Shown here: positions 16,045 through 24,598 of the stretch, one piece after another
How the letters are laid out: each line of letters opens with the position of its first letter
How positions within the stretch are numbered: position 1 is the first letter of the stretch
Assembly (NCBI GenBank): GCA_028277345.1
Contig: JANQGM010000017.1
Coordinates: forward strand, 1-64,000
Source of the DNA: Candidatus Bipolaricaulota bacterium
GTDB taxonomy: Bacteria; Bipolaricaulota; Bipolaricaulia; UBA7950; UBA9294
Direction: 5' to 3'
Length of the DNA: 64,000 bases
Translations under genes and position numbers: made by a program
The notes under the pieces: generated by a model
The model's database searches: none
The model's input: the letters and a program-made list of their open reading frames with translations, nothing else
Told to the model about the DNA's origin: nothing

Positions 16045-16419
16045 CTACGGCCACCTGAGGATGCGAAGGCCGACCTTGGTAATGCCCTTGTCCACGATGC
16101 CCAGCTCGGCCGCCGCTCCCTTGGAGAGATCGATAATTCTGCCCTCGATGAACGGCCCGCGATCGTTGATGCGAACGACAATGCTGTTACCGGTGTCGAA
16201 CTCGACCACCCGAACAATCGTTCCAAAGGGCAACGTCTTGTGCGCAGCGCTGACGCCGTTCATGTCGTACACCTCACCGTTGGCCGTGTAATTCCCATCG
16301 AACCCCGGCCCATACCATGAAGCGATACCGACCTCGTAGTAGGGGCCGTAGAATGCCAATCCAAGCGCAACGCCCACCAGTAATACCGATCCAAGGATAT
16401 AGAGCAGCGTTTGGTTCAT
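16045..16419 (-). CDS. RlpA-like septal-ring protein (double-psi beta-barrel)
   Basis: 124 residues from ATG 16419 (GTG 16446 would add nine residues). An N-terminal membrane helix (LLYILGSVLLVGVALGLAF) precedes a compact double-psi barrel with the RlpA signature: EVGIASWYGPGFDGNYTANG, VYDMNGVSAAHKTLPFG, VRINDRGPF and IDLSKGAAAELGI. RlpA enzymes cleave glycan strands lacking stem peptides at the division septum; the Asp in NDRGPF is catalytic in characterised members. There is no SPOR domain and no lipobox, so it is anchored by the helix instead. It lies 30 bases downstream of the DUF2227 gene on the same strand. Confidence 0.9.
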   Translation of the reverse strand: MNQTLLYILGSVLLVGVALGLAFYGPYYEVGIASWYGPGFDGNYTANGEVYDMNGVSAAHKTLPFGTIVRVVEFDTGNSIVVRINDRGPFIEGRIIDLSKGAAAELGIVDKGITKVGLRILRWP

Positions 16420-16449
16420 GAACGGCAGTATAGGAGCCGTTCGCACCGC

Positions 16450-16929
16450 TTACAACCGGCGTTTCTTCCGCCGCCAGGCAGTGACAAGCCGGTCAACGAG
16501 AATGTGCTCAACGTTCGGCAGGTAAAGGCCCAGGCTGATGGGGGCAAGCCAGGAGAGAGTCCATGACCGAATCGAGACAGTCCGTCCCAATGCCGCAAAG
16601 ACTAGCAGGCCTATCGTCGCAAGGAGAACAGCCAAGTAGAGCATGCGGGAAAGCGGTCCCCACAAGAGGTGATGGGAGATTTGGCGATGCTTGAAGGCCC
16701 ATGCATACGGAAACCAAAGCCCGCGAAACCAGCCCCACCGGTCGTAGGCATCGCTGCGCGCGAGATCCAGGTCCGGGCTCAAGAAGAACATCGAAAACGC
16801 ATAGGCGGAGACGAAGCCGATCACGCTCGGCCAGCGCATGGCGTTGGCAAGGGCCAATCCGGCCGCCGTTCCGCCCCATATAGCAAGGAGACTTGCCTCA
16901 ATCTTCAGATGGGTCCGACCTGATGGCAT
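16450..16929 (-). CDS. DUF2227-family membrane protein with His/Asp metal-type motifs
   Basis: 159 residues. It begins SGRTHLKIEASLLAIWGG and has SPDLDLARSDAYDRWG (about 52-67), KHRQISHHLLWGP (about 80-92) and a C-terminal NVEHILVDRL, the His and Asp positions that define the DUF2227 (putative metal-binding, YdjM-like) family. Three or four hydrophobic segments suggest an inner-membrane protein. Function is unknown; some relatives are described only as metal-binding or hydrolase-like. It precedes rlpA on the same strand and is divergent from groES. Confidence 0.75.
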   Translation of the reverse strand: MPSGRTHLKIEASLLAIWGGTAAGLALANAMRWPSVIGFVSAYAFSMFFLSPDLDLARSDAYDRWGWFRGLWFPYAWAFKHRQISHHLLWGPLSRMLYLAVLLATIGLLVFAALGRTVSIRSWTLSWLAPISLGLYLPNVEHILVDRLVTAWRRKKRRL

Positions 16930-16976
16930 AAGAATCTACGCTACGGTAGCTCGTTTCGTGAATCGATGCAAGGACC

Positions 16977-17005
16977 TTGACGCCCTAGGGGACAGTCGCT
17001 ACAAT
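16977..17005 (+). promoter_or_regulatory. sigma-70-type promoter of groES-groEL
   Basis: TTGACG (16977-16982) and TACAAT (17000-17005) separated by exactly 17 bases, a near-consensus housekeeping promoter. It lies about 55 bases before the groES ATG and directly before the CIRCE-like element, so the transcription start would fall inside that operator. Confidence 0.85.
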
Positions 17006-17008
17006 CCT

Positions 17009-17035
17009 TTAGCAAACTACAACCTTAAGTGCTAA
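17009..17035 (+). promoter_or_regulatory. CIRCE-like operator (HrcA-binding type)
   Basis: TTAGCAAAC, nine spacer bases (17018-17026), then AAGTGCTAA. The consensus CIRCE is TTAGCACTC-N9-GAGTGCTAA; 15 of 18 arm positions match, and the spacer length is exact. The three mismatches lie at the inner ends of the arms. Its position at the transcription start of groESL is the classical one, so HrcA repression of the chaperonin operon is likely. hrcA itself is not in the window. Confidence 0.8.
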
Positions 17036-17061
17036 TGGGCATTGCAGGAGGAGGTTTTACC

Positions 17062-17334
17062 ATGACGATCAAGCCGTTGGGAAAACGCATTCTCGCACAG
17101 AAGATCGAGCCGGAAAGCAAAACGTCGGCCGGAGGCATCGTGCTTCCTGACACCGTGCAGAGCGAGAAAGTCGTTCGGGCCAAGGTGCTCGCCATCGGAA
17201 CGGACGAGAAGTTCGAGGTCAAGGTTGGCGACGAGATTATCGTTGGCACGTTCGCTGGAACCGAGATCGAACAGGGTGAGGACAAGCTGATTCTCGTCAA
17301 GGAATCGGACGTTCTCGCCATCGTAGAGAACTAA
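17062..17334 (+). CDS. groES: co-chaperonin GroES
   Basis: 90 residues from ATG 17062, preceded by AGGAGGAGG; a TTG further upstream is not needed. Typical GroES sequence: [20 protein letters not shown], the mobile loop [23 protein letters not shown] and [14 protein letters not shown]. It forms the heptameric lid of the GroEL folding chamber. It is followed 13 bases later by groEL in the same operon. Confidence 0.98.
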   Translation: MTIKPLGKRILAQKIEPESKTSAGGIVLPDTVQSEKVVRAKVLAIGTDEKFEVKVGDEIIVGTFAGTEIEQGEDKLILVKESDVLAIVEN

Positions 17335-17347
17335 GGGGGAACCCAGA

Positions 17348-18970
17348 ATGGCAAAAGAAGTCATTTTCGGCGAAGAAGCTCGTCGCAAGATGAAGGGTGG
17401 CATTGACAAGCTGGCGGATGCCGTTCGCATCACGCTCGGTCCTCGCGGCCGCAATGTCATCATTGACAAGAAGTTCGGCAGCCCCGACATCACCAATGAT
17501 GGTGTCACCATTGCCCAGGAACAGGAATACAAAGACGAATTCGAGAACATGGGCGCCCAGCTGGTCAAAGAAGTCGCCTCCAAAACGAATGACATCGCCG
17601 GAGACGGTACCACCACGGCAACGATTCTTGCCCATTCGATGATCGAAGAGGGATTCAAGAACCTGGCCGCCGGCGCCAACCCGATGGAACTCAAGCGCGG
17701 CCTGGAGAAGGGCGCCAACGTCGTCGTCGACGAACTCCGCAAGATGAGCCGCGAGCTGAAGACCAAGGAAGAAACGGCTCAGGTTGCCACCATCTCCGCC
17801 AATGACGAGTCCATCGGCGCCATTATCGCCGATGCCATGGAAGCCGTTGGCGAAGACGGCGTCATTACCGTCGAAGACTCCGATACCATCGACACGTACT
17901 ACGATGTCGTCGAGGGGATGCAGTTCGACCGTGAATACATCTCGCCCTACTTCGTGACCGACCCCAAGAAGATGGAAGTCCTGCTGGAGAAGCCGCTGGT
18001 TCTGGTCACGGATCAGGAACTGAAGGCTGCCCAGGATCTCGTCCCCCTTCTTGAGAAGGTTGTCCAAACCGGCAAACCCCTTCTGATCATCGCCAAGGAT
18101 GTCACCGGTGAGGCGCTCACGACGCTCGTCCTGAATAAGCTGAAGGGCACGCTCTCCAGCTGCGCAGTCAAGGCCCCCGGCTTCGGCGATCGCCGCAAGG
18201 CCATGCTTGAAGACATTGCCGTACTCACCGGTGGAACCGTCATCGCCGAAGACGCCGGCATGCAGATCAAGGACACAACGCTGGATATGCTCGGAACCGC
18301 TGAGACGATCAAGGTCGACAACAGCAACACGACCATCATCGGCGGGAAGGGCAAGCCGGAAGCCATTCACGGTCGCGTGGAGCAAATCGAAGCTCAGATC
18401 GAGACGACGGACTCCGACTACGACCGCGAGAAGCTCGAAGAGCGCAAGGCCAAGCTCGCCGGCGGTGTCGCCGTCATCAAGGTCGGCGCCCCCACGGAAA
18501 CCGAGCTGTCCGAGAAGAAGCATCGCATGGAAGACGCCCTGGAAGCCACCAAGGCTGCTGTTGACGAAGGCATTCTGCCGGGTGGCGGCGTCGCGCTTCT
18601 CAACGCCAGTGGCGGACTCGACAGCCTGAAGTTGAAGGGTGATGAAGCCGTCGGTCTCGGCATCCTGTTCCGCTCGCTCGAAGCCCCGCTGCGCCAGCTT
18701 TCGCTGAACGCCGGCTTCGAAGGCGCCATCGTGGTCGAAAAGGTCCGCGAACAGAAGCCGGGCGTTGGATTTGATGTCGCAACCGAAGAGTATCGCGACA
18801 TGTTCGACGCCGGAATCATCGATCCGACGAAGGTCACGCGATCTGCGCTCCAGAACGCCGTTTCCATCGCAGGCATGTTGCTGACCACCGATGCGCTCGT
18901 CGCTGAAATCAAGGAAGACGAAGCACCGATGCCGGCCGCACCCCCGATGCCGGGAGGCATGCCTTACTAG
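17348..18970 (+). CDS. groEL: chaperonin GroEL
   Basis: 540 residues, full length. Diagnostic segments are [20 protein letters not shown], the ATP-binding [46 protein letters not shown], and [10 protein letters not shown]-like [14 protein letters not shown]. The C-terminus ends PMPGGMPY, a Gly-Met-type tail shortened compared with the usual GGM repeats. It has its own ribosome site (AAGGGGGAA). The intrinsic terminator at 18994-19033 follows. Confidence 0.99.
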   Translation: MAKEVIFGEEARRKMKGGIDKLADAVRITLGPRGRNVIIDKKFGSPDITNDGVTIAQEQEYKDEFENMGAQLVKEVASKTNDIAGDGTTTATILAHSMIEEGFKNLAAGANPMELKRGLEKGANVVVDELRKMSRELKTKEETAQVATISANDESIGAIIADAMEAVGEDGVITVEDSDTIDTYYDVVEGMQFDREYISPYFVTDPKKMEVLLEKPLVLVTDQELKAAQDLVPLLEKVVQTGKPLLIIAKDVTGEALTTLVLNKLKGTLSSCAVKAPGFGDRRKAMLEDIAVLTGGTVIAEDAGMQIKDTTLDMLGTAETIKVDNSNTTIIGGKGKPEAIHGRVEQIEAQIETTDSDYDREKLEERKAKLAGGVAVIKVGAPTETELSEKKHRMEDALEATKAAVDEGILPGGGVALLNASGGLDSLKLKGDEAVGLGILFRSLEAPLRQLSLNAGFEGAIVVEKVREQKPGVGFDVATEEYRDMFDAGIIDPTKVTRSALQNAVSIAGMLLTTDALVAEIKEDEAPMPAAPPMPGGMPY

Positions 18971-18993
18971 GCAAAGCTAAATAACTTTTCCTT

Positions 18994-19033
18994 CCCCTCC
19001 GACTCCTTTATCATCGAGTCGGAGGGGTTTCTT
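18994..19033 (+). terminator. Rho-independent terminator of groESL
   Basis: A perfect 12-base-pair stem, CCCCTCCGACTC (18994-19005) and GAGTCGGAGGGG (19016-19027), with a 10-base loop, followed by TTTCTTT. The stem ends 14 bases before the patatin gene start, so that gene needs its own promoter or read-through. Confidence 0.92.
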
Positions 19034-19040
19034 TATCGCA

Positions 19041-19910
19041 ATGACAGCAAGCGTGGGTGTGGCGTTAGGAGGCGGAGGCGCGCGTGGCCTGGCTCACCTC
19101 GGCGTGCTGATCGCACTCGAAGAAGCCGGGATTCCCATGGCCATGCTCGCGGGAACCAGCATGGGCGCCGCCATGGGCGCGGCAAAGGCCGTCGGCGCCA
19201 ATTTGCAACTGATTGCCAAGGTCCTGAAAACCCTTGATCTGAACGAACTCCTCCAAGTGACCGATAGCACGCTTCGAGAGTTACAGAAAATCTTGGGACG
19301 CAGCATGGTGGAGTACGTTCGCGGTTCGGCGTGGCGTGAGGAAGACTCTCGCCCGCATGACCTCATTCGTCTCAGAGAGCTGTTTTGCATGCTCACAGCC
19401 GGCAAGCGCTTCGAGGATGTGGAGATTCCCTTCGCTGCCGTGGCCGCTGATTTGGAATCCGGCGCTCGCGTGGTCCTTCGCGAAGGCCTGTTATGCGATG
19501 CCGTCGTCGCCAGCACATCGGTTCCCGGTATCTTTTCTCCTGTCGCTATGGACGGTCAGTATCTAATCGATGGTGGCGTCGTCGATAAGCTGCCAATTGA
19601 CGTCGTTATCGATATGGGCGCCCAAGCCGTGATCGCCGTCGATACAGGCGCTCCGCTGAATCGAGAGATTTCGACCTGCCTCGACGCGTTGCTGCAGGCC
19701 CAACGCGTGACATCCCGCCAACTCACCGATCTCCAGCTCGTCCAAGCCGCCGAACGATTGGATGGACGCCTGATCGTCCTGCAACCCGATGTCGGGTGGA
19801 TTCGCATGTTCGCCTTTGAACATACCCAAGATGCGATCCAGGCAGGCCAAGAGGCGGTCTCCGCCCACCTGGACGCGATTGCAGAACTCGCAGGGGTCGA
19901 GGTCGGCTAG
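19041..19910 (+). CDS. patatin-like phospholipase (RssA type)
   Basis: 289 residues. The glycine-rich oxyanion loop GGGGARGLAHLGVL (9-22), nucleophile elbow GTSMGAAMG (Ser at about 41) and the dyad Asp in LIDGGVVDKLP (about 178) are all intact. Bacterial proteins of this length hydrolyse acyl esters of membrane lipids or act as regulators in the cytosol. The start codon follows only eight bases after the groESL terminator and has no strong ribosome site, so expression may be low or linked to read-through. It converges with the lamin-tail protein gene (overlap of four bases at the stops). Confidence 0.9.
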   Translation: MTASVGVALGGGGARGLAHLGVLIALEEAGIPMAMLAGTSMGAAMGAAKAVGANLQLIAKVLKTLDLNELLQVTDSTLRELQKILGRSMVEYVRGSAWREEDSRPHDLIRLRELFCMLTAGKRFEDVEIPFAAVAADLESGARVVLREGLLCDAVVASTSVPGIFSPVAMDGQYLIDGGVVDKLPIDVVIDMGAQAVIAVDTGAPLNREISTCLDALLQAQRVTSRQLTDLQLVQAAERLDGRLIVLQPDVGWIRMFAFEHTQDAIQAGQEAVSAHLDAIAELAGVEVG

Positions 19911-20809
19911 TTGGCGATCTCAAAAACCGGGCTGACGACCTCGCCGATGTAGCCATCGGGATCGATCGCCCGAATCAACAACCGCACGGCGTCATGCGAG
20001 CCAACGGATGATGTATCCCACACGAATGAGCCGGTGTTGGCTAGATTCTCCACCAGAAGCCTCCAATCACCCTCACTCTCGGACACGTAGATCGCGATGG
20101 CGAGCGAAACGGCTGACCCATCCGGATCCGTAGCCGTCCAAGTCACGATTTCCTCGCCGCTGAGGCGGCTTCCAGCTTCAGCGGGGTGATGCAATACCAG
20201 TGTAGGAGCCAACCGAGCCAAGACATTGACGGAGTTCTCTTCTCCAGGCGTCGCATTGAGCGGGTTTCCGGCCACATCGGTTCCGTTCCGGATGATTCCG
20301 TTGCTGTTTTCCCAACCCCCGTCGACTCGGCGCTCCATGCTGCCGTAGGGGGGAGATCCGTCTCTCGCGGCGCCCGCCGGCCAGCCCGTATCTCCCATAT
20401 CCACACGATCGACAAGCTCGCCCGACGCATCTCGCAGCTCCACCGACACGCCTGCATTTGGCAGCGTTCCCTTGAAGATCAAATCGGCTGTGACATCGGC
20501 GATTGCCGTATCATCGGTGCGCTCCAAGATAAAGAATCCGCCCGCAGGAATGGCCGCCATGCGGACCTCGATCGTATTGTCGCCTATGGCCCCAAGGGGA
20601 ATTCGAAGTTCACCGACTATCAGTATCCATCCGTCCAATGCGATCGTTTCATCGGTCGTATTCTGAAGCTCGATCCATTCATCGCTAGCACTGCCCGCCG
20701 TGCCCGCCCAAGCAATCTCCGAAATCACCAGCGTTCTACCGAATGCGCTACCTCCGATAAGCACGAGGAAGACGCCTAGCCATCCCAGCATGCGTCGGCT
20801 TGCCTTCAT
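19907..20809 (-). CDS. secreted lamin-tail-domain (LTD) protein
   Basis: 300 residues. A signal peptide (1-24, MLGWLGVFLVLIGGSAFG) precedes an LTD beta-sandwich at about 25-150 with the typical LVISEIAWAGT, DEWIELQN and WPAGAARDGSPPYGSMER, the family signature around the Trp-Pro and Ser-Met-Glu-Arg. A second Ig/Kelch-like beta domain follows (about 195-300, GSRLSGEEIVTWTATDPDGS). LTD proteins are secreted or surface proteins, often attached to nucleases or adhesins, with unclear ligands. No enzymatic motif is seen. Its upstream region (20810-20944) is shared with the divergent bacillithiol operon. Confidence 0.85.
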   Translation of the reverse strand: MKASRRMLGWLGVFLVLIGGSAFGRTLVISEIAWAGTAGSASDEWIELQNTTDETIALDGWILIVGELRIPLGAIGDNTIEVRMAAIPAGGFFILERTDDTAIADVTADLIFKGTLPNAGVSVELRDASGELVDRVDMGDTGWPAGAARDGSPPYGSMERRVDGGWENSNGIIRNGTDVAGNPLNATPGEENSVNVLARLAPTLVLHHPAEAGSRLSGEEIVTWTATDPDGSAVSLAIAIYVSESEGDWRLLVENLANTGSFVWDTSSVGSHDAVRLLIRAIDPDGYIGEVVSPVFEIAN

Positions 20810-20944
20810 TTCGTACCTCCTTATCTTATCCGTTCGGACGTTATCACTTCTTACATTCTATTCACTTTCCGGCTTTTGTCAATTCACGTTGCCTTTGACG
20901 CCTTGACGATTAGAATCAGATAAGCAGTTCCAGAAAGGAGAAGC

Positions 20945-21583
20945 GTGATCAAGACATTCCAAACCGGCGGAGATCGAAACCTAGCCTATCTCATCGTCGA
21001 TGATGAGACCCAACAGGCCGTTGTCATTGACCCCTCCTACGATCCGATGAGCCTCATCGCGTATGCTCGGGAGAACGCTCTAGAATTGGTCTACGCGTTC
21101 AACACGCATGACCACCACGACCACACGAATGGGAACGAGGCCTTTGAAGCCGAAACCGGGATCGTCCCGCTCAAGTTCGGTGATCAGGATCCTCGAACGG
21201 AACAGCGCATCGAAGATGGCGCTCGGCTGCCATTTGGCAAGACCACCCTAGAAATCATCCATACACCCGGGCACACGCCCGACTCGATCTGTATCCTGAT
21301 CGGAGATGCGGTGTTCACGGGCGATACCCTGTTTGTCGGGAAGGTCGGTGGCACGGATCTGGATGAAGGCGCACGCACCGAGTACCGCTCGCTGCACGAT
21401 AAGCTTCTCACCCTTCCCGGCACCACGCGAGTCTATCCCGGACATGATGTAGGGGCGGACTCCTCATCCACCATTCAGCAAGAGGCGGAAACCAACCCCT
21501 TCCTCTTGCAACCTGATGTGGACGCGTTCATCGATCTCAAGGCAAATTGGGCCCAATATAAAAAGGAACATGGCATCGCGTGA
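20945..21583 (+). CDS. metallo-beta-lactamase-fold hydrolase, glyoxalase II-like
   Basis: 212 residues. The metal motif is NTHDHHDHTNG (THxHxDH class, about 55-65), followed by HTPGHTPDS (about 108-116), FTGDTLFVGKVGGTD and YPGHDVG, the complete dinuclear site of glyoxalase II / persulfide-dioxygenase / BSH-conjugate-type hydrolases. It is the first gene of the bacillithiol operon and overlaps the next gene (GTGA at 21580). Since relatives use thiol conjugates as substrates, it may hydrolyse S-acyl-bacillithiol (a bacillithiol glyoxalase II) or oxidise bacillithiol persulfide; this is inference from context. AGAAAGGAGAAGC precedes its start. Confidence 0.88.
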   Translation: MIKTFQTGGDRNLAYLIVDDETQQAVVIDPSYDPMSLIAYARENALELVYAFNTHDHHDHTNGNEAFEAETGIVPLKFGDQDPRTEQRIEDGARLPFGKTTLEIIHTPGHTPDSICILIGDAVFTGDTLFVGKVGGTDLDEGARTEYRSLHDKLLTLPGTTRVYPGHDVGADSSSTIQQEAETNPFLLQPDVDAFIDLKANWAQYKKEHGIA

Positions 21584-22332
21584 CGGCTTGGTACGAGCGT
21601 TCGTTTGGACGGGATTACCTGGCCCTCTACCCTCACCGCAATGAGGCCGAGGCCGATCGTGATGTGGCCGCCATTCTGAAGCTGATCGCGCCGCCGAGGG
21701 ATCGTCCGACGTTGGATCTCTGCTGCGGAGCGGGACGACATCTAGTCTCCCTGGCGCGTGCCGGATTCTCGCACTTGACCGGCCTGGATCTCTCAGGACA
21801 GTTGTTGGCCACGGCGCGTCAGCGTCTCGCTTCGGAAGGCGCTGACACCGTTCGTTTAATTCAGGGGGATATGAGAGATATTCCCGGAGAAGCCTGCTAT
21901 CAGACGATCCTATCCTTGTTTACGTCATTTGGCTACTTTGAAACGGATCACGAAGACGCCCGCGTGCTCCACTCGGCCTATCGCGTGCTCTTCCCCGGTG
22001 GAACGCTCCTCCTTGACACGCTAAATCGATCCCAGGTTGTGGCGTCACTCGTTCCAAAGGAAGAGCGGTTCATGGAGGATCTTCACCTTCAGATCGAACG
22101 CCGGATCAGCGGCGATGAACAGCGTGTCGAGAAGACAACCCGCGTCACCCAACCCGGTTCTCCGGAAACCGTCTATCGAGAGTCTGTTCGGATGTACACC
22201 CGCGAGGAGATTGAAGACATGCTGAATGATTCAGGGTTCGATCTCCCCCGTTTCTATGGCTCGCTCGCCGGCGATCCGTTCTCGCCAACAGCCTCCAGGA
22301 TGGTGTTCGTTGCCACGAAGGCACGCCGATGA
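21580..22332 (+). CDS. class I SAM-dependent methyltransferase in the bacillithiol operon
   Basis: 250 residues from GTG 21580. SAM-binding motif I is TLDLCCGAGRHLVSLARAG (about 47-65), motif II GLDLSGQLL, then IQGDMRDI, and a post-motif LFPGGTLLLDTLN. The C-terminal half (about 150-250) is a beta-rich substrate domain with TPRIEx-like strands (LQIERRISGDEQRVEKTT). The gene overlaps the MBL gene before it and bshC after it by four bases each, so it is made in the same operon. In Chlorobium the thiol N-methyl-bacillithiol is made by the SAM methyltransferase NmbA; this enzyme is a candidate for the same or a similar step. That is inference; no substrate motif is diagnostic. Confidence 0.85.
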   Translation: MTAWYERSFGRDYLALYPHRNEAEADRDVAAILKLIAPPRDRPTLDLCCGAGRHLVSLARAGFSHLTGLDLSGQLLATARQRLASEGADTVRLIQGDMRDIPGEACYQTILSLFTSFGYFETDHEDARVLHSAYRVLFPGGTLLLDTLNRSQVVASLVPKEERFMEDLHLQIERRISGDEQRVEKTTRVTQPGSPETVYRESVRMYTREEIEDMLNDSGFDLPRFYGSLAGDPFSPTASRMVFVATKARR

Positions 22333-23882
22333 AGCGCACAATCGCGCCGGAAACGCTTCACAGATCCTCGCCGTTCTTCCTGGACTATATCGGCGGGAAA
22401 CCCGAAGCCATAGCTTGTTTTCAGCATAGCCCGGATTCGCTCCCTCAGCTTGCCGCTCTCCGCCGTGAAGCGTATGACGGCAGCCTTCGTTCGGAGGTCT
22501 GTGATGCGTTGCAGAACTACAACTGCATCTTGGGCGCCGATTCCGCTGCGCTGCGTGGGATTGACGAGTTGAGGCGTCCCGAAGCCCTGTGCGTCATCGG
22601 CGGCCAGCAAGCCGGGTTCCTCGGCGGACCGGCCTTCGTTCTGTACAAGATTGCCTCGATCCTGCGGGCTGCGCGATGGATACGTGAGCAGCTCGATACT
22701 CCTGTTATTCCCATATTCTGGTTGGCGTCAGAAGATCATGATTTCGAAGAGATCAACCACCTTCGTTGGATAGAGGATTCGGGCGCCCTTCGAGCGACGT
22801 CCTTTCAGTGGGAGGATGCGGGAAGAGCGATCGAGCAACTTCCGATTACCGACGACATTCTATCGGCCTACACTTCCCTCAAGGACGGAGTTCCCGTTGC
22901 CGAGGCCCGTTTCGCCGAGCCATTCTCCCCCGAGCCAGGTGATGACTACGCGCGCTGGCATGCGCGTCAATGGAGCCGTCTATTCTCTCCAGAGGGTCTT
23001 GTGCTGGTCGAACCTCGCACCCTCCGTCCATTGGCTTCGCCGTTCTTCGAGCACACGCTGGGACAATTGCCGGCCATCCGCTCAGCTCTAGCGGAACGCG
23101 CCACGCTGCTGAAAGCCCACAACTATCCGGTCCCTTTGGATATCGAGCACGCTGGAGTTCCGTTTCAGATCACGGCATCAGAGCCGCGGCGCCGAATTGC
23201 CGGGCTGCCCGACCCCACGGCGGCGCTGTCCGCCGACGCTGCCCTGCGCCCCGTGCTGGCCGATTCACTCCTGCCGACCGCAGCCACGATCGTCGGGTCA
23301 TCCGAACTCGGCTACCACGCCCTGCTCGCCCCGCTGTACACCCTATTTGGGATTCCTCAACCCATCGTCTTCCTTCGGCACGGGGCAACGGTTCTGTCGT
23401 CCGCGGAGCGCACGCTTCTCGATGTCCTCGATCTCGGCGTCGTGGACATTCTCCACCCGGAGTTCAAGGCCGCCGATGTCGCGGCGCAGCGCGCTTCCAC
23501 CGTCCTTCGAGGTACCTTCGATAAAGCTAGGGCCACAACGGAAGAGGCCCTACTTCCCGTGCGCGCGTATTTGGAGTCCCTAGATCCCAGCCTGCCCTCT
23601 CGTTGGCGGCAAACGATCGACCAAGTGAAGCACCAGATCGGGCGGCTGGAAGAGCGCGCGATTCGAGCTGAGCTGGCAAAATCGGGGGTCTCGGTCAAGC
23701 GGCTCCAAGCCCTGAGGCCTCGCCTGCTTCCGATGGAGACGTTGCAAGAACGCGTGCTGTCCGCCTTCTCGCTTATCGCCGCCTATGGTGTAGAATGGGT
23801 CATCGAGTTGGCTCACTGCGGCACACCAGGCCGCTTCGAACACCGGATACTCATTCCAGGGGATTCTCATGAACAACGCTGA
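22329..23882 (+). CDS. bshC: bacillithiol synthase BshC (cysteine-adding enzyme)
   Basis: 517 residues, matching the family length. Recognisable BshC features are the N-terminal HSPDSLPQLAALRREAYDGS, VIGGQQAGFLGGPAFVLYKI (about 97-116, the Gly-Gly-Gln-Gln-x-Gly loop), IFWLASEDHDFEEINHLRW (about 135-153) and the C-terminal coiled-coil followed by the long helical tail. BshC adds cysteine to GlcN-malate, the last step of bacillithiol synthesis. bshB1 starts inside its end (23869) and bshA follows, so all three dedicated steps are encoded in a row, after the MBL and methyltransferase genes. Confidence 0.95.
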   Translation: MKRTIAPETLHRSSPFFLDYIGGKPEAIACFQHSPDSLPQLAALRREAYDGSLRSEVCDALQNYNCILGADSAALRGIDELRRPEALCVIGGQQAGFLGGPAFVLYKIASILRAARWIREQLDTPVIPIFWLASEDHDFEEINHLRWIEDSGALRATSFQWEDAGRAIEQLPITDDILSAYTSLKDGVPVAEARFAEPFSPEPGDDYARWHARQWSRLFSPEGLVLVEPRTLRPLASPFFEHTLGQLPAIRSALAERATLLKAHNYPVPLDIEHAGVPFQITASEPRRRIAGLPDPTAALSADAALRPVLADSLLPTAATIVGSSELGYHALLAPLYTLFGIPQPIVFLRHGATVLSSAERTLLDVLDLGVVDILHPEFKAADVAAQRASTVLRGTFDKARATTEEALLPVRAYLESLDPSLPSRWRQTIDQVKHQIGRLEERAIRAELAKSGVSVKRLQALRPRLLPMETLQERVLSAFSLIAAYGVEWVIELAHCGTPGRFEHRILIPGDSHEQR

Positions 23883-24585
23883 TGTCATTGCATTTGGAAC
23901 CCATCCCGACGATGCCGAGATCGGTTGCGGCGGAACGCTGATCAAGCTTGCGGATGAAGGAAAGCGCGTGGCGGTGGTCGATCTCGTTCGCGGCGAGATG
24001 GGCACACGAGGAAGCGCTGAAATCCGAGCTCAAGAAGCGTCAGCCAGCTCCAAGATTCTCGGCCTCTGTGGCCGCGAGAACCTGGAACTCCGGGACGGCT
24101 TCATTGATGTCACCATGGAATCCAAGCACGTGGTCGTCGAGGCGCTTCGCCGCTGGCGTCCCCGTGCCATCTTTTTGCCGTATTGGGATGACCGCCATCC
24201 CGACCACATGAATGCATCGCGATTGATCTACGAGTCCGTCTTTCTCTCCGGGTTGATTCGATTCGAGACGGGCCAGGAGGCACATCGCCCCAAGCAGCTT
24301 TTCTACTACATGGGATGGCACGAGTTCACACCGACGTTCGTCGTGGATATCACCGATCAAGCCGAGCGAAAGCTGGAAGCCATTTACGCCTTTGGGACTC
24401 AGTTCCGAGCGGATGCGGAGCGAGGTCCCCAAACACGCCTCACATCGCCGACAACCGATTGGCTCATTCGAAGTCGGATGGCCTACTACGGCTCCAAGAT
24501 TCGGAGCAAGTACGGAGAGGGATTCCTCATTCGCGGACATCTTGAGGTCTCCGATCCGCTCGATCTGACATTTGAATCGTTCTAG
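23869..24585 (+). CDS. bshB1: bacillithiol biosynthesis deacetylase BshB1
   Basis: 238 residues of the PIG-L/LmbE deacetylase family. FGTHPDDAEIGCGGTL (9-24) holds the metal ligands His-x-x-Asp-Asp, and YWDDRHPDHMNASRLI (104-119) the downstream His-Pro-Asp-His pair. RGEMGTRGS (44-52) is the characteristic BshB1/MshB-type loop. It removes the acetyl group of GlcNAc-malate to give GlcN-malate. The start overlaps the bshC end by 14 bases, and bshA follows after 13 bases with AAGGAGGAA. Confidence 0.95.
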   Translation: MNNADVIAFGTHPDDAEIGCGGTLIKLADEGKRVAVVDLVRGEMGTRGSAEIRAQEASASSKILGLCGRENLELRDGFIDVTMESKHVVVEALRRWRPRAIFLPYWDDRHPDHMNASRLIYESVFLSGLIRFETGQEAHRPKQLFYYMGWHEFTPTFVVDITDQAERKLEAIYAFGTQFRADAERGPQTRLTSPTTDWLIRSRMAYYGSKIRSKYGEGFLIRGHLEVSDPLDLTFESF

Positions 24586-24598
24586 CCAAGGAGGAACC

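Noticed and set aside
17297-18523. 408-codon minus-strand frame opposite groEL
   Set aside because: Antisense to a highly conserved gene; this is typical of high-GC genes with strong codon bias and has no independent support.
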